A DNA stretch of 64,000 bases from Haemonchus contortus (taxonomy: Eukaryota; Nematoda; Chromadorea; Rhabditida; Trichostrongylidae): positions 46,580,373 through 46,644,372 of the forward strand of contig LS997566.1 of assembly GCA_000469685.2 (NCBI GenBank), given 5' to 3'. Positions within the stretch are counted from its first letter, which is position 1; every line of letters starts with the position of its first letter. Positions 50,001-60,845 of the stretch are shown here, one piece after another. A program made the position numbers and the translations under genes. The notes under the pieces are model-generated. The model ran no database searches. It was not told where the DNA came from and saw only the letters and a program-made list of their open reading frames with translations.

Positions 50001-51138
50001 GCCTATGTAGTCAACTGCAGTAGGGTCAACTTTTTCCAGTTCAAAATCTCAAAGTTGTTCCACAAAAATGTGGAAGATGGCGATGCATGTTGAGCCTGAA
50101 CGACACTTGAAATTGGAAGCTTTTTTTCAAAAAAGCTTACACATGCATGGCTCAGATGACTGATATCTGAGAGAGGGCTGGGTTATCAGACGAAAAATGT
50201 TGTTGAAGCAGAACCGTGCTGAACGTTCAGTGTTCCTATCTCGATACGCTTATACCAAAAGTCGTCATCGTTGCTTGACAGACGACATGCTCCGGAACTG
50301 GAAGCTCGTTACGATGCTCTCATGACCCTCGTTAAACCTGAAGCTAATGTATTTCAAAGACATATGCCGAACATAATTGTAACAGAAGACATTGAGGGGG
50401 GAAAAAACTCCCTGGAACGATTCCATAGTAAGAGGAGAGTTGGTGACGATTCTCAGAGTTTTAAGAAAAGTGTTCCAGCTAAGACAGCCCTTCTTAAGAA
50501 TTCTACAGCATTGGTTGTACAGCAGGATTCTTATACACGTGTCCAAAATCTTTCTTCAATTACCATCCCTACACACAACAATTACAGGGGTATTCCTAAA
50601 AGAAATGAAGTGAAGAGCATTCAATAACGGCCCTTTATTCATGACAGCCACAGCAAAGGATAATGATCCGATCAGAGTTGGATGAGATTCTCAAGTCCCC
50701 TTAGGTGAGAAGAGTGTAGGAAAAGGTAAGGGAGAAGGCAGTTTAACAACTCTAGGATATAAAGAAGTACGCAAATAGGGACAGGCAACAAAAATAAATA
50801 AAACAACACGGTCTGAAAAATGCGAAACCCGCCGGTACCCTATCAATACGTCTTCGATCATATTAGTGATCAAAGATCGCAAAGATGAGGACTCGTTTGT
50901 GGAATCAGCACACTAATAATTTCTTTGCAGATGAAAGTAATCCTTGACTGTTTCCTGCTAGTTCCCAGATTCCATGCCCACAAAAGCTCCCCATCTCGTC
51001 AAGCTCTTTAGGATCCATACGATGGGCCCAATTTCCAAGGTATCAGTGCAAGCTGAAACTAACAATAAGTCGTCGTGGAGAGCCCATTCCTTCGGAATGT
51101 CAATTGCATTAGAATTGACCTATCGTTCCCATCTCAAA
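47006..51138. other. No confident gene
   Basis: There are protein-like but unrecognised plus-strand frames at 48,952-49,245 (after a TTTCTCAG acceptor), 49,285-49,536 and 50,271-50,627 (118 codons, starting LDRRHAPELEARYDALMTL). The last is also open on the opposite strand. No splice chain or homology links them, so I leave them uncalled. Confidence 0.35.
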
Positions 51139-51644
51139 GGCATAGTTCACATTAAAAACTGTTCCTAAGATTTTCCCATAGGGTCAACTCGAAACCCCCT
51201 CGCATACCGTATCTCGCGCAATCAATTGGAAAATGGCCTACATAGGGCGTTCGTAGAAGCTCAAAGATTGTACCATGTGTACGCTCGGACGAGTTTCACC
51301 ATCAATGCAGAGGCTGCACCATCCCCAAGGAAACCCGCGTAGGAGTCGCAAGCACTTTGTAATGACTCACAGCGACAGTGAAAGGCAGTTTTGTAAAGTT
51401 CTGGCTTGATGTAGTCAGCTCTTTGCGCAATCGCAACAGCTGAAATTTCGTCCGAATACCCCTTCCATGTTATTTCCGTCACGGTAATCTCGTCCAACCT
51501 CTATTTTCCCTACTTTTGAGGTGCCATATTCTTTTCGGAATCGGCGAATTTTCTCGCTTTCTTCACTACCGATGAACTATTCCCAATCTATACTTCCGCT
51601 TTCCGAATAAAAATGGGTACCTCAAAGTTATCGTGAACTGTGCC
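51139..51644. mobile_element. MITE family A, copy 2
   Basis: About 506 bp. The right end is intact (TTATCGTGAACTGTGCC); the left end is its complement with changes (GGCATAGTTCACATTAA). It is closest to the copy in intron 4 at 56.7-57.2 kb. There is no coding capacity. Unidentified superfamily; the target duplication is unclear. Confidence 0.75.
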
Positions 51645-52260
51645 TGTAACAACTATCACCGGCTTTCTATCTAAATCCTCATCTCATAAAGGTCCACTGC
51701 TCAGGCTGCTGTTAGAGGAATTTCTTTGCGGTGGAATGTGATATGGGCAACTCTACCGTCTCTCATGGGGTAAGCCATACACACTGCTACCGCTCAGAAT
51801 AATAGAGACAAGAGATCATATGGCACGCATTGTGAAGATAGGCCGATGTCCGAATCTCACGACATTTCTCGTCTAGATAAATTTGCTACAAATTGCTCGG
51901 CTTCTGAAGAGCCGGCTACCCCTATGTCGAACATTTCTTGAGTTTATTCTTAGTACCCCTTTAGACCCACCTCAATATTTTTGACTGCACTTACTTCACA
52001 CTTCCTAAAACTCTAGAATCGTGTGTCTGCAAGTGTTAACACTTGAAAACCACTTTAATGAATTACATAAGGTGAAACCTTCTTGGATCAGTGGTGCATC
52101 ATTAGAATCATGATTTATCTCATCATTTATCAGTATTATTACAATATATTACTAGCACCAACATAATAATTTCTAGCATTACTGTATACTATGAAACCTG
52201 TCAGATGTTAGAGAAACTCTGTTCTTCATTTTCATAGGCTTTTCGAACCCTTGAGTCCCT
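51645..52260. other. 3' flank of the multidomain gene; no gene seen
   Basis: Minus-strand downstream region. No AATAAA was found close to the stop at 52,261. The nearest variants are GATAAA words near 52,130-52,110. A plus-strand frame at 52,289-52,612 just to its right is the antisense shadow of the last EGF exon. Confidence 0.5.
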
Positions 52261-55200
52261 TCAAAGTCTGCTTTCACATCGTCTTCCAGTGAATTCCGGT
52301 AGGCAGAGACAGCGTGTCTCTCCACGGCCAGTCTTCAGACATGTAGCTCCATTAATGCAGAGTCCTTCACAGGCATCTGAACGGAGAATTGTATCGAGAA
52401 TCATATTCGATATGAATAATATTCAACAGGGACTGTTCAGCAGCTCAAGAAACTTAAACGGGGTGACTAATGCCGAAGCGTATACGACAATTCATGATTT
52501 GGGAATTAGGCTTGATATAGATTGCTTCCGCTCGACTATTTACTATTTTGAAGGAGCCACCGACGATCATGGACAGAACTCGGCACTCCATGCTGTTTTA
52601 GCCATCAAATAGTATTTTTTACCCACCCATTACCTGTTGCTTGAGTGAGCTAGTTTGTGATCACAGATGGGATCATCTGGAACAGAATCTCTTCTCTGAC
52701 CAGCTTCTTCGGAAAACCTTACCACTACAAGATCGCGAGGCCAGGATGAGCGGACAGGCGCTTGAGCCTGGCTAAATAGTCTTTCCTCTCCTTGAACACA
52801 CCCCAGGAGTGGCTTGGCACGAGTTGGGCTTGGTTTTCTGTTCAAAGGATCGAAGACAGCTTTCTCAAAGGCTATCAGTCCAACTTACCTGTACACTGAT
52901 TGCCGTTCCCCACATAACCTGGTTTGCATTTGCAGGAATATCTGGAAAGGCCAATAGAGAATTAAATGATGACAGATAAGAACAAAAGAGGAAAAAGGCA
53001 TACATTCAGACAGTATTTGGGTAGTTTTACCTCGGTTTGTGATCAAAGTCTGGCATATCCATGCAAGCTGCTAACCAGTGGCATGTATGGGCTCCTGACT
53101 TGCATTGATTAGTAGATAAACATTGAGTGATAGTGTTCGAGCCTAAAAAAGCATAGTTTAAAAATAAGGCTTCAATGAAGGGTTAAAGCAGCACAACTGT
53201 TGCCTCTCTGCTGAGCCCACCATCTTAGATGGGTCTCGTTTTTATACCATGCTGTTGCTGGGGCCATTTTCCAATTTGAACTCACAACGATTCTTTCTAT
53301 GTAATCATTTCAAAAAGCAGTTAAATCAACCCAGACAGGTTGGAAGGGACTCGCGCTGTTTTGATGAAAGACAGGCAAGAGACCACATCAAATACTTGTG
53401 CTGCGTTGTCCCTTCTGGAGCCTCCATTGGCTTCTTTCATAGTCCACGATTTGGCCAGCGAACGAGCGACCGACCGACCGACCGACCGAGCGAGCGAGCG
53501 ATTGGGGCGGCGCCGCTTCAGCCGCTTCCTCGCTCGCTCGCTCGGTCATTTGTAAACAAGGGGCAAGCGCCGCGCCAATCGCTCCCTCTCTCGCTCGGTC
53601 GATTGGTCGCTCGGTCGGTCGCTCGCTCGCGGGCCAAATCGTGGACTATGAAAACAGCCATTAGCGGACGGAGTGGTGATCGCGTTTGTCACAAAATCCC
53701 ATAATTATTGTTATATCGCAATTATTAATCAACTGATCAAAACATCTACAGATTACCGTTGACTTGCATGAAGTCTGGTTTCACTCTTACGCGCGGAGAT
53801 GGATTGAAACCTCGGTAGGCTTCTATTTCCAGAATTCGCTTTAGAGATATTTCAACCCAATTTTCTCTTCCAGTCAATTATTGGGACAGATACTCTTGTG
53901 TTGTTTTCTAGCAATATTTTTCTTTACCATACTACTAGAAATACTCAATACCCGCACTAGTAACACTGGAATTCCAAGAACTTTACTGCCTGACTTCAAT
54001 TCTTTAACCACAATAGATTACCGGAGTCTTCAAAATTTCTAGGGAGAAGTTGGAAACCTGTTTGATAAGTGGTCGTGCTGACTGGACAGGATTTGCAAAT
54101 TCGGCTATCATACTCGTCTGTGTAGAGACCATAATCGCAAGGTGAACATTGGAACGTTGAGGCATTTAGGAAAGTGCCAGGATAGCAGATTTCTGAAAGA
54201 ATATGAATTGGTATGGTCAGATATCAGTAGGTCTTCACCATTTCCACGACCAGTAGGAACGTTACTAGAATTATGCCCCTTTTTGGCAACCCTCGAGCAC
54301 CTTTGAAACCTCTGAAACTCACTGATTTTACACTCATTCAGGTGCTTCGATCCTTTGTTCAGAGTAGACCATCCAGCCGGACATTGCATACAAACTGCAT
54401 CGTCTTGGGATTTGAATGAACCCAAAGGACACGGTTCGCATCGGTGCCCATCCGTTGAACGTTGCCAACCATCGGCACATTTCTCTGAAATAACTGGAGC
54501 CATTTGTTTGTTAAGAAGAACTTGCTTTCGATATAGAAACTAAGCCCTCACTCACCCAGGCAGTGTTCAATCCTTGTTGAGTTCAAGTAGAGCGGTACCA
54601 TCGTCGGTGGACAAGGAATACACCTATAGATTCAAATTCAGAACGAAAATTTCAAAAAAATTCAGGAAATAGTTCTATTAAAGAACGAGATTAAAAAATT
54701 ATTAAATTAAAGCAGAGAACCTGTCAGTGCCGCTCTTGGGTTGGAATCCACGCAGACCGCATGGTTCACAGGTCGCTGAGTTGTAGTCAAAGAAGTAGCC
54801 GGCTGGGCACACAGCTGAAAAACTTTACCGTAATGGGCTTTTCTCGACTTTTCGACGAGGTCAGTAGAGCTTGAGCCCCTCCCTAAGGTCCCAACTTCTC
54901 GCAGAAACCTGCTCCGCTGTCCCACAGGGGTCTCGGGCTCAAATTTCCCGCTAGGAAATCTTCCGGCTGCTTTCTTCCTTAGAAGTAACAGACAAAAACT
55001 AACGAATGCAAGAAGACTTTTGGACTGCTCCTTCCGCACCGGTGGACCGCTCATCTGGACATCTCAAGCAGGTGTTTCGACCAGCTTCAGGTTGATAATA
55101 TCCGATAGCACAAAGTTCACATTCTTCCAATCTGGTGTTGAAGAATGATCCAGGAGGACAGAGACCTGAAAACCAGTAATGAGCCACTGTTAGGAAAAAT

Positions 55201-58200
55201 CGGCCCTCTCTCCGTGGCTCGATAGTACTGAAAAATGATGGCAGGAATAGAGGGAATTTCGAAATCGATTTCGATTAGGTTTTAGGAGAGTGCTCAAGCT
55301 GGGGCACTTCGTTGAAGAACTTCAAAGCATGCAGTTTCAGAAATACTGATTAATGTCAACTGTTCCCTAGAACGTAATTAGAGATCTTAAAATAATGGAA
55401 AGATAGCATAATAAATAGAGAGAGACTCGTAACGGAACGTGAAATAGCAGGACGATTGAACCGAGATGGCCTAGAAGGAAACGAATGGGGATAGAAGTAA
55501 AGGTGGGTGGAGGTACAGATTTCATTGAAGTTGTCAAAGGTAGGTGAAAACAACGAAATTGTCGGGGAAGCGAGGAAAGAACTTTACAAACAGAAATTCT
55601 ATCCTTTCAAGGATAAGGATTCCGCAATCATCCGTCTTATCAGGGTGTAGCTCAATATCTAATTGTCCTACCACTAGTCTTTAGAATGCGCCATGCATTG
55701 CACTCTACTTCTGGATCGCAAGGGGTACAGAAAGCGTATTAAGGGTGAAAATGTAGTTGGGAGATGCCAGGCCCTTTTGTGCTCTGAGTCACTTCAATTC
55801 TTGCCCCATCTAATCATCTCACCCATCCTAGAGCTCCTCCCCTCCTGGAAAATAGGGGAAGAGCTCCAGGGTGGGTGATCCAATTTGATGCTCAATTCTT
55901 ACCCCACCCCAATTTTTTGCACGTGATAGTCATATCTCTCACCCCGTTACTCCTCCCCTGACTTTTAGAAGGGGACGAAACCATCTCTGCGCTCTTGCGC
56001 GGTCCCTATGCACTCTGCCGCCTGGTGCCAGAGATGCAGAGCACAAAAGGGCGCTGGCACCCGCGAACTACGTTTTCACAGTATTCAGTCTACCCATTCA
56101 CTTGCAAGACAAGTCAAAAAGACAAAAAGTAAAGTTCTAGACTTTTCAAATCGCAAATCGTGCATTTGTTGGGGAAGGGGACGCCAGACAAAATGCAATT
56201 TTAAATCACTTTGAAAGAATTTCGACAACAGGGCTTTCCTCAGACATAAGTAACATATAGAGTATGAGCACAGTGCAGTGATGTCATAGTGCTATTACTT
56301 CCTTTGTTGATGATTTTTTCATGTTTACAAACAACGATACACGGAAGGACTTGACCGAGACATGCAATCAGTTGTTCCCATTGTGTTCATTAATGATGAG
56401 AAATTTACATTTATTTTATTAAAAAGACACATGTTCATTAATCGTGCAATCAGATTACGGTAATGTGCAGTAGGATTATTGATTTCTTGAGTGAGTACAG
56501 ACATAAAGAGGCTAGAGTGCTATGAGTCGATCAATATGGATCGGTTCACGTTCTCGTATCGGATCATCACGGAGTCGTCGGAATTCCTTACGGCATTTAT
56601 CACCGTCGACCAAGACTGCTCCTTTGTAACAGAAGAATGCCTCGTCGAAGGTGAGCTTCGATGATGGTTTGCCGAGTACCTGAAAATAACTGATCGATCC
56701 AGAATCACAGGTTCAGTTCATGATAAAAATAGTTTCTAAGATTTCCCCATAGGATCAATAGGCCCCCCTCGCATACCATATCTGGCGCTATCAAGTTGGA
56801 AAACGGCCTACATAGGGCGTTATAAGAGTTCAAAGATAGTACCATGTTTATGCTCGGACGAGTTTCACCATCAGTGTGGAGGCTGCACCATTGCCAAGGA
56901 AACCTGCCAAGGAGTCTCCAGTATTTTGCCATGACCCACAGCGACAGTGACAGGCAGTTCTCTACGTTTCTAGCTTGATGTAGTCAACTCTTTACGCAAT
57001 TGCAACAGCTGAAATCTCGTCCGAATACCCCTTCCATGTAATTTCCGTCATGGCAATTTCGTCCAGTCTCTATTTTCCCTACTTTTGAGCCACCTTAATT
57101 TCTTGAAATTGGCGAATTTCTCGCTTTCTTCATAATTTATGAACTATTCCCAACCTATACTTTCGCTTATTCAATGAAAAGGGGTACCTCAAAATCAGCA
57201 CAAACTGTGTCATTAATTGAAGCCTTAGTTATGTTTATCATTGTTACTGAATTTGAGCCCTACACAACAATTTAGTAAGTAAATAAATTTAGTACAAGTA
57301 ACATTTTCAAACTTCCCCATTTCAAGCCCTGCTTATATTACGGTGCAAAGAAAACTTCGAAGCTTCCTGATAGATAAATTCTTGAAATTATTGAGAAGGT
57401 AAAAATAGAATCAGAAAGTAGAATATCGGATACCTTTAGTGCGTTGGTGTACTGGAAAATGCCACCTTTGAGACCGATTTGTGCGACTGCGTACACCGTT
57501 GACGTTGAGTCAACTTTGGCATTCTTGATGGGATCCCTGTAATGGCAAGATTGACTGCGAAGTAAGCCATCAAAGTCACAATGTAAGCCACTAAAGACAC
57601 AATCACTTGCTCACTACTTGTTTCCAGATTTCTGTACAACCCCAGGAAAAAAGGGTCTGTCCACTGAAATTTATCATCCCCCTACAGAAGAAGATTGTAA
57701 GTTTTGTACGATCGGGCTGTGTCAAGATCACAGGCAAGCTTCGAAAAGGCATGAAGATTGGCATCGATCGTTCTTTTCCGCTTTCTCCTCTTTGAATGAA
57801 TATAGCATCAACTAGGGGACAATGAACATCAGGCTTAGAACCTTTTTTAGCCCTGACACCTCTTCTGTACGTTCATAGCAGCATACTGTCTATGTGTTTG
57901 AAGGTCATAATATGTGGAGGGCAATTTTTGGAACAAAAAATATAAAAAAAATCGTGGCTGACCTTTCAGATATGAAAGTGGCATTGATTCTGTAGTGACT
58001 GCCATCGAGAACTTCGCCCGTTACTTGAGCCTTTCCACAGTCGTTGGGAGGTCTAAAAAAGTGATTGGTAATGCTGATAATTCAAAGCTCTTAAATGAGT
58101 CATGAAATATTATGTATGTTAGATTAAATATTTTCACTGGGTAAAAAACTCATTATTACTGGGAACTTTAGACCTCCCACTTTAGAAGGGGTCAGACCTT

Positions 58201-59072
58201 TTGCAGCCCTGAGCTGTAACAGCCTGACAACCAGAGACGATGAAGTAGTAGGCTTGAGATTATATCGACAACCAGGCCCTTACTTATATTTTTTCCCTAC
58301 TACCTGAATAGAAATAGTCAATTTTCTTCTGCAGTGAATTGGGCTCCACAAAAAGAGTGAGCGGTTTTGCAGCCTTTCCAAAATCTGACTTCATAAACCG
58401 TCAAGTTACGAAGGTGTTCGGAAGCTGCAAGGGCCTACTAACCTCTCATCGTTTGGACCACTTCCACAAATTATCCAATGCTTATTGATGAATCTCAGAG
58501 AAGCGATCACACTGTTGCGCATGATCGAATTCCATCTGAAAAATTAGGAATACATCAAATGAATGCTACTCTTAAATAAAAAATTCTTTCATAGCTTCTT
58601 CCGACTACAATTTCCATTTATTTTCGAACCAGTTCAAAGTTTGAACTTCTGTTGTGGCCAAGCGAAATTCGGCAAAAGACTGTCGTAAAAAAGTGGTTGT
58701 TACTGTTATTTTCAGCTCAGTTTTTGACAGAAAGACTTTGCAGGACATCAAAAAAGACCAGGGTCAAGCTGGTTTTCCACAAACAATGCTTTCTCATAAA
58801 ATCAACAAGAATGAAATTGAAAAGGGAGCTAAACATTCGTTTGGAAACTCGCCTGCGATCAAGGTTACTCTTACTGTTTCGAGGAAGTTTTGTCTGATAA
58901 ATATTGGACGATTCTAAACATACTTATGTATTTTCTGTATTTCCTGCACTGCAGCCTCGGGATAGTCTACCTGAAGTCGTACAACTCGTACTGCAGGTAC
59001 CACAAGATCGTCATCTTTGCAGAATACGGTAATCGAGTAGAATACAACTAATGGAAGTAGTCGTTGCAGCAT
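52261..59072 (-). CDS. Secreted multidomain protein: novel N-terminal domain, four GCC2/GCC3 modules, two EGF domains (13 exons, 474 aa)
   Basis: Exons, all read 3' to 5' on the plus strand: 59072-58924, 58535-58443, 58052-57963, 57536-57434, 56679-56592, 55165-55004, 54814-54721, 54623-54556, 54484-54323, 54192-54058, 53142-53031, 52941-52889, 52376-52261. All introns are GT-AG, mostly with TTTCAG-type acceptors, and phases agree at every junction (1,425 nt). Residues 1-18 (MLQRLLPLVVFYSITVFC) are a signal peptide. Residues 19-173 match no family I know and include one N-glycosylation site (NAT, exon 3). Residues 174-381 are four cysteine-rich modules of the GCC2/GCC3 type seen in SCUBE, SVEP1 and Eph ectodomains, with hallmarks such as CPPGSF, GYYQPEAG and CEPCPLGSF. 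Residues 382-436 form an EGF domain (KCKPGYVGNG) and 437-474 a second one (CLCLPEFTGRRCE). No membrane segment follows, so an extracellular or matrix role is inferred. Certainty is high for exons 6-13, moderate for joining them to exons 1-5. Confidence 0.8.
53428..53660. mobile_element. GC-rich foldback element in intron 10
   Basis: A 233-bp inverted repeat. The outer arms (TTTCATAGTCCACGATTTGG on the left, its complement on the right) match over about 29 bp with two mismatches. The arms then continue inward as GC-rich runs of CGAC/CGAG steps that are again mutually complementary, leaving a loop of roughly 50 bp near 53,520. The surrounding DNA is AT-rich, so the block stands out by composition. 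It lies between exons 10 and 11 of the minus-strand gene. Long plus-strand reading frames across it are a by-product of the CGxx repeats. No coding capacity; a non-autonomous foldback or MITE is inferred. Confidence 0.75.
55745..56082. mobile_element. Nested foldback element in intron 5
   Basis: Outer arms 55,745-55,790 and about 56,036-56,082 are inverted copies (shared core GCCCTTTTGTGCTCTG, plus matching GTGAAAA and GTAGTT ends, a few mismatches). Inside them a second palindrome, 55,815-55,880, pairs TCACCCATCCTAGAGCTCC with its near-complement around a short spacer. The interval has no gene. It sits in the long intron between exons 5 and 6 of the minus-strand gene, directly downstream of the alternative polyadenylation site. 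I could not define target-site duplications. Confidence 0.65.
56512..56592 (-). other. Alternative 3' end of the same gene: exon 5 read-through with stop and AATAAA
   Basis: Exon 5 (starting at 56679) contains a good donor, GTAAGG, after position 56592, which puts the next exon in the correct phase 1. If that donor is not used, the frame stays open for 27 more codons and ends at TAG (56512-56514). Overlapping AATAAA signals follow on the minus strand at 56420-56410, about 92 nt past the stop. The read-through protein would be 200 residues: signal peptide plus the unrecognised N-terminal domain and a basic/acidic tail, with no cysteine modules. This could be an intronic-polyadenylation isoform, or exons 1-5 could be a separate gene. 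I favour one gene because no start exon or signal peptide for the modules was found between 56,400 and 55,165, and because splicing creates a KCRLCPPG junction typical of GCC2/GCC3 modules. Confidence 0.5.
56710..57211. mobile_element. MITE family A, copy 3 (intron 4)
   Basis: About 502 bp, similar along its length to 51,139-51,644 and more distantly to 5,994-6,494. Shared internal blocks include TCGGACGAGTTTCACCATCA, the AGCGACAGTGA block and CTCGTCCGAATACCCCTTCC. The ends are decayed versions of the family's terminal inverted repeat. It lies wholly within intron 4 of the minus-strand gene and accounts for most of that intron. Confidence 0.75.
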
Positions 59073-59083
59073 CTGAAAAAATC
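59073..59083 (-). other. Candidate spliced-leader trans-splice acceptor at the start codon
   Basis: On the minus strand the sequence GATTTTTTCAG ends exactly at the ATG of the multidomain gene. A strong acceptor with no exon to its 5' side, placed zero bases from the start codon, is what nematode SL trans-splicing produces. An ordinary intron in a 5' untranslated region is the alternative. Confidence 0.45.
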
Positions 59084-60669
59084 GTACCTTTTCGAGGAAA
59101 GCCTACTAACAGCAATGTTCTGTCGTAGAATACAGATCTATCAAAGCTGCTGGAAGAATGCCAGCTGAGACAGCAGGACTAAAGAGAATTTCTGGTGGAA
59201 AGTCAAAGCCCCAGTGGTGACACTGTGGAACTGATTCATTCATCGCCTTACAGCTCTACCCGGGAAGCTTATTTGGCACAGTCACAGTGTGTAACAATAG
59301 GAAGTAGTGAGCAGGAGGAAGGGAGGGAAAAGACCACCTGCTCTAGCATGACAAGTATCCTCAGTGTGCAATTAGGTCGGCCCACTTTCTAGAAATCTGT
59401 TATACAGAGAGGACATGTCCACCTTGAAAAATTGATATAACGCCCATGACTCATGCTAACCTTATTTTAAAGCTTATGGTCAGGCCATCCAGGGTGAAAT
59501 TTCTCCATAAAAGTACGGCACATATGATGCTGTCGATTTCTTCTTCAGGATTGTTCAGAGACACTGAGAAAATCGAAAACAGAATGAACGAAGGCAATTG
59601 GTACTAGGGTAACCCACAAGCGCAGCAGCACAGCTAGGATTCTCATGGTATGTAAAAGTTTTGAAGAGTACCATAAAAAACCGGTACAGATCGTAGCGGA
59701 CTGCGAAAAGTCGTAAATGGGACCTAGGAGTTGAGATTTTTCTTGGACCAAAATTGGACGAGTTTTCGATCGGCACAGGTACACTAGTTAGAGAGGAGAA
59801 CAGGAGGCGCCGTGAAGAATGCCGTAGTAAGATGAAGGAAAAAAATGAGCATTGTTTATTCCCTTTCTGTTGGTCTTAATCATTACAAAATAATGTGCCA
59901 AATAATTTCTCTGTAGTTAATAAGTCAATAAAATAGTCCTGAAAGCTTGAATATGGTGGCTGTCAGGAAACGAAGTTGTATTGAATCGTATCCTGTCGGC
60001 CCTAAGCTGTCGAGAGTTGGAGTAAGTGATATTGTGACATCACTAGCCTGGGTGCTTTGAACTTCGCACGTCATCATAAAGCGGAAAACCCGTCCAGTCG
60101 ACTTTTATATCTCCAGCGAAGATTTTGCGTACAGCTCAATACATAGAAAGAGATCAATCCGATTGTCATCTGTGTGGTTATGGTTTTGGTGGGTGTAGGC
60201 TCCGGGCTGATGACGTTGGTCACCTAGAACCGCTCAAGCTCTCCCAGATGTAACCTCAGTATCTGAGAGCTGTTGCAATGGTCAAAAACGGTAGTGAGAA
60301 TTAGAAACAAAGTGATGGTGACAAATTCATTAGACACCGTTGGGCTGAATGATGCAAACCATGGAAGACAACGACGTTCGCAGGAAACCGTGAAGGTCTT
60401 GCGAACGGGTTCTCGTGAGAGTAACCTTGAAGAAGAAAAATGGCCATAAACCGGTATGCTGAGAGCTATTGCAAATATGCATGCGATTCCAGGAATGCCA
60501 AGAACTATTTATTTAAAATTTAGTATCCCGACTGACCGCTTTTCGCACCGAAGCTGATTGTAAGTAGCACCTAGGCAAACCACGCAGAACCTTTGTTCTT
60601 CATTCTCGACGATTGTCATAAGTAAAGGATGAAAAATGAGCCTCTGGAGTCAACCAGCCCCATTTTAGG
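59084..60669. other. Upstream flank of the multidomain gene; one signal-peptide-like frame
   Basis: On the minus strand, ATG at 59,646 begins MRILAVLLRLWVTLVP, a good signal peptide, but the frame stops about 33 codons later. The next frame from TTTCTCAG reads LNNPEEEIDSIICAVLLWRN. This may be an alternative first exon, a short gene or chance; no phase-consistent splice into 59,072 was found. Confidence 0.25.
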
Positions 60670-60845
60670 TCGCACCTCGCATTCGACTGCCATCCAGAAT
60701 CGTAGTGGCGTCTGAATGTGTATGTGGCATATACAATGGCTTGCGGTAATCAGCAGACAAGTCAGTGCTTTTATCCCCCAGACAAGCCTTTTACCACCCA
60801 ACCGACCCAGAAAGGATAGAAGGCTTTGGTGGCTCTAGCAATAAG
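60670..60845 (-). mobile_element. SINE, 5'-truncated copy
   Basis: Minus-strand match to the SINE body: CATTCGACTGCCATCCAGAA, TCGTAGTGGCGT, GTCAGTGCTTTTATCCCCCA and AGGATAGAAGGCTTTGGTGG. The tRNA-like head with A and B boxes is absent. A single AAGGATGA near 60,625 may be the remnant of the tail. Confidence 0.75.

Noticed and set aside
50271..50627. 118-codon plus-strand frame with protein-like composition
   Set aside because: Also open on the opposite strand, no family resemblance, and no splice chain to neighbours; left as a note only.
52289..52612. 107-codon plus-strand frame with an acceptor-like TTTTCATAG upstream
   Set aside because: The opposite strand there encodes the final EGF domain in correct phase, so this frame is its shadow.
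53249..53704. 151-codon plus-strand frame rich in Arg and Ser
   Set aside because: It runs through the CGAC/CGAG foldback element inside an intron of the opposite-strand gene; the repeats create the open frame.
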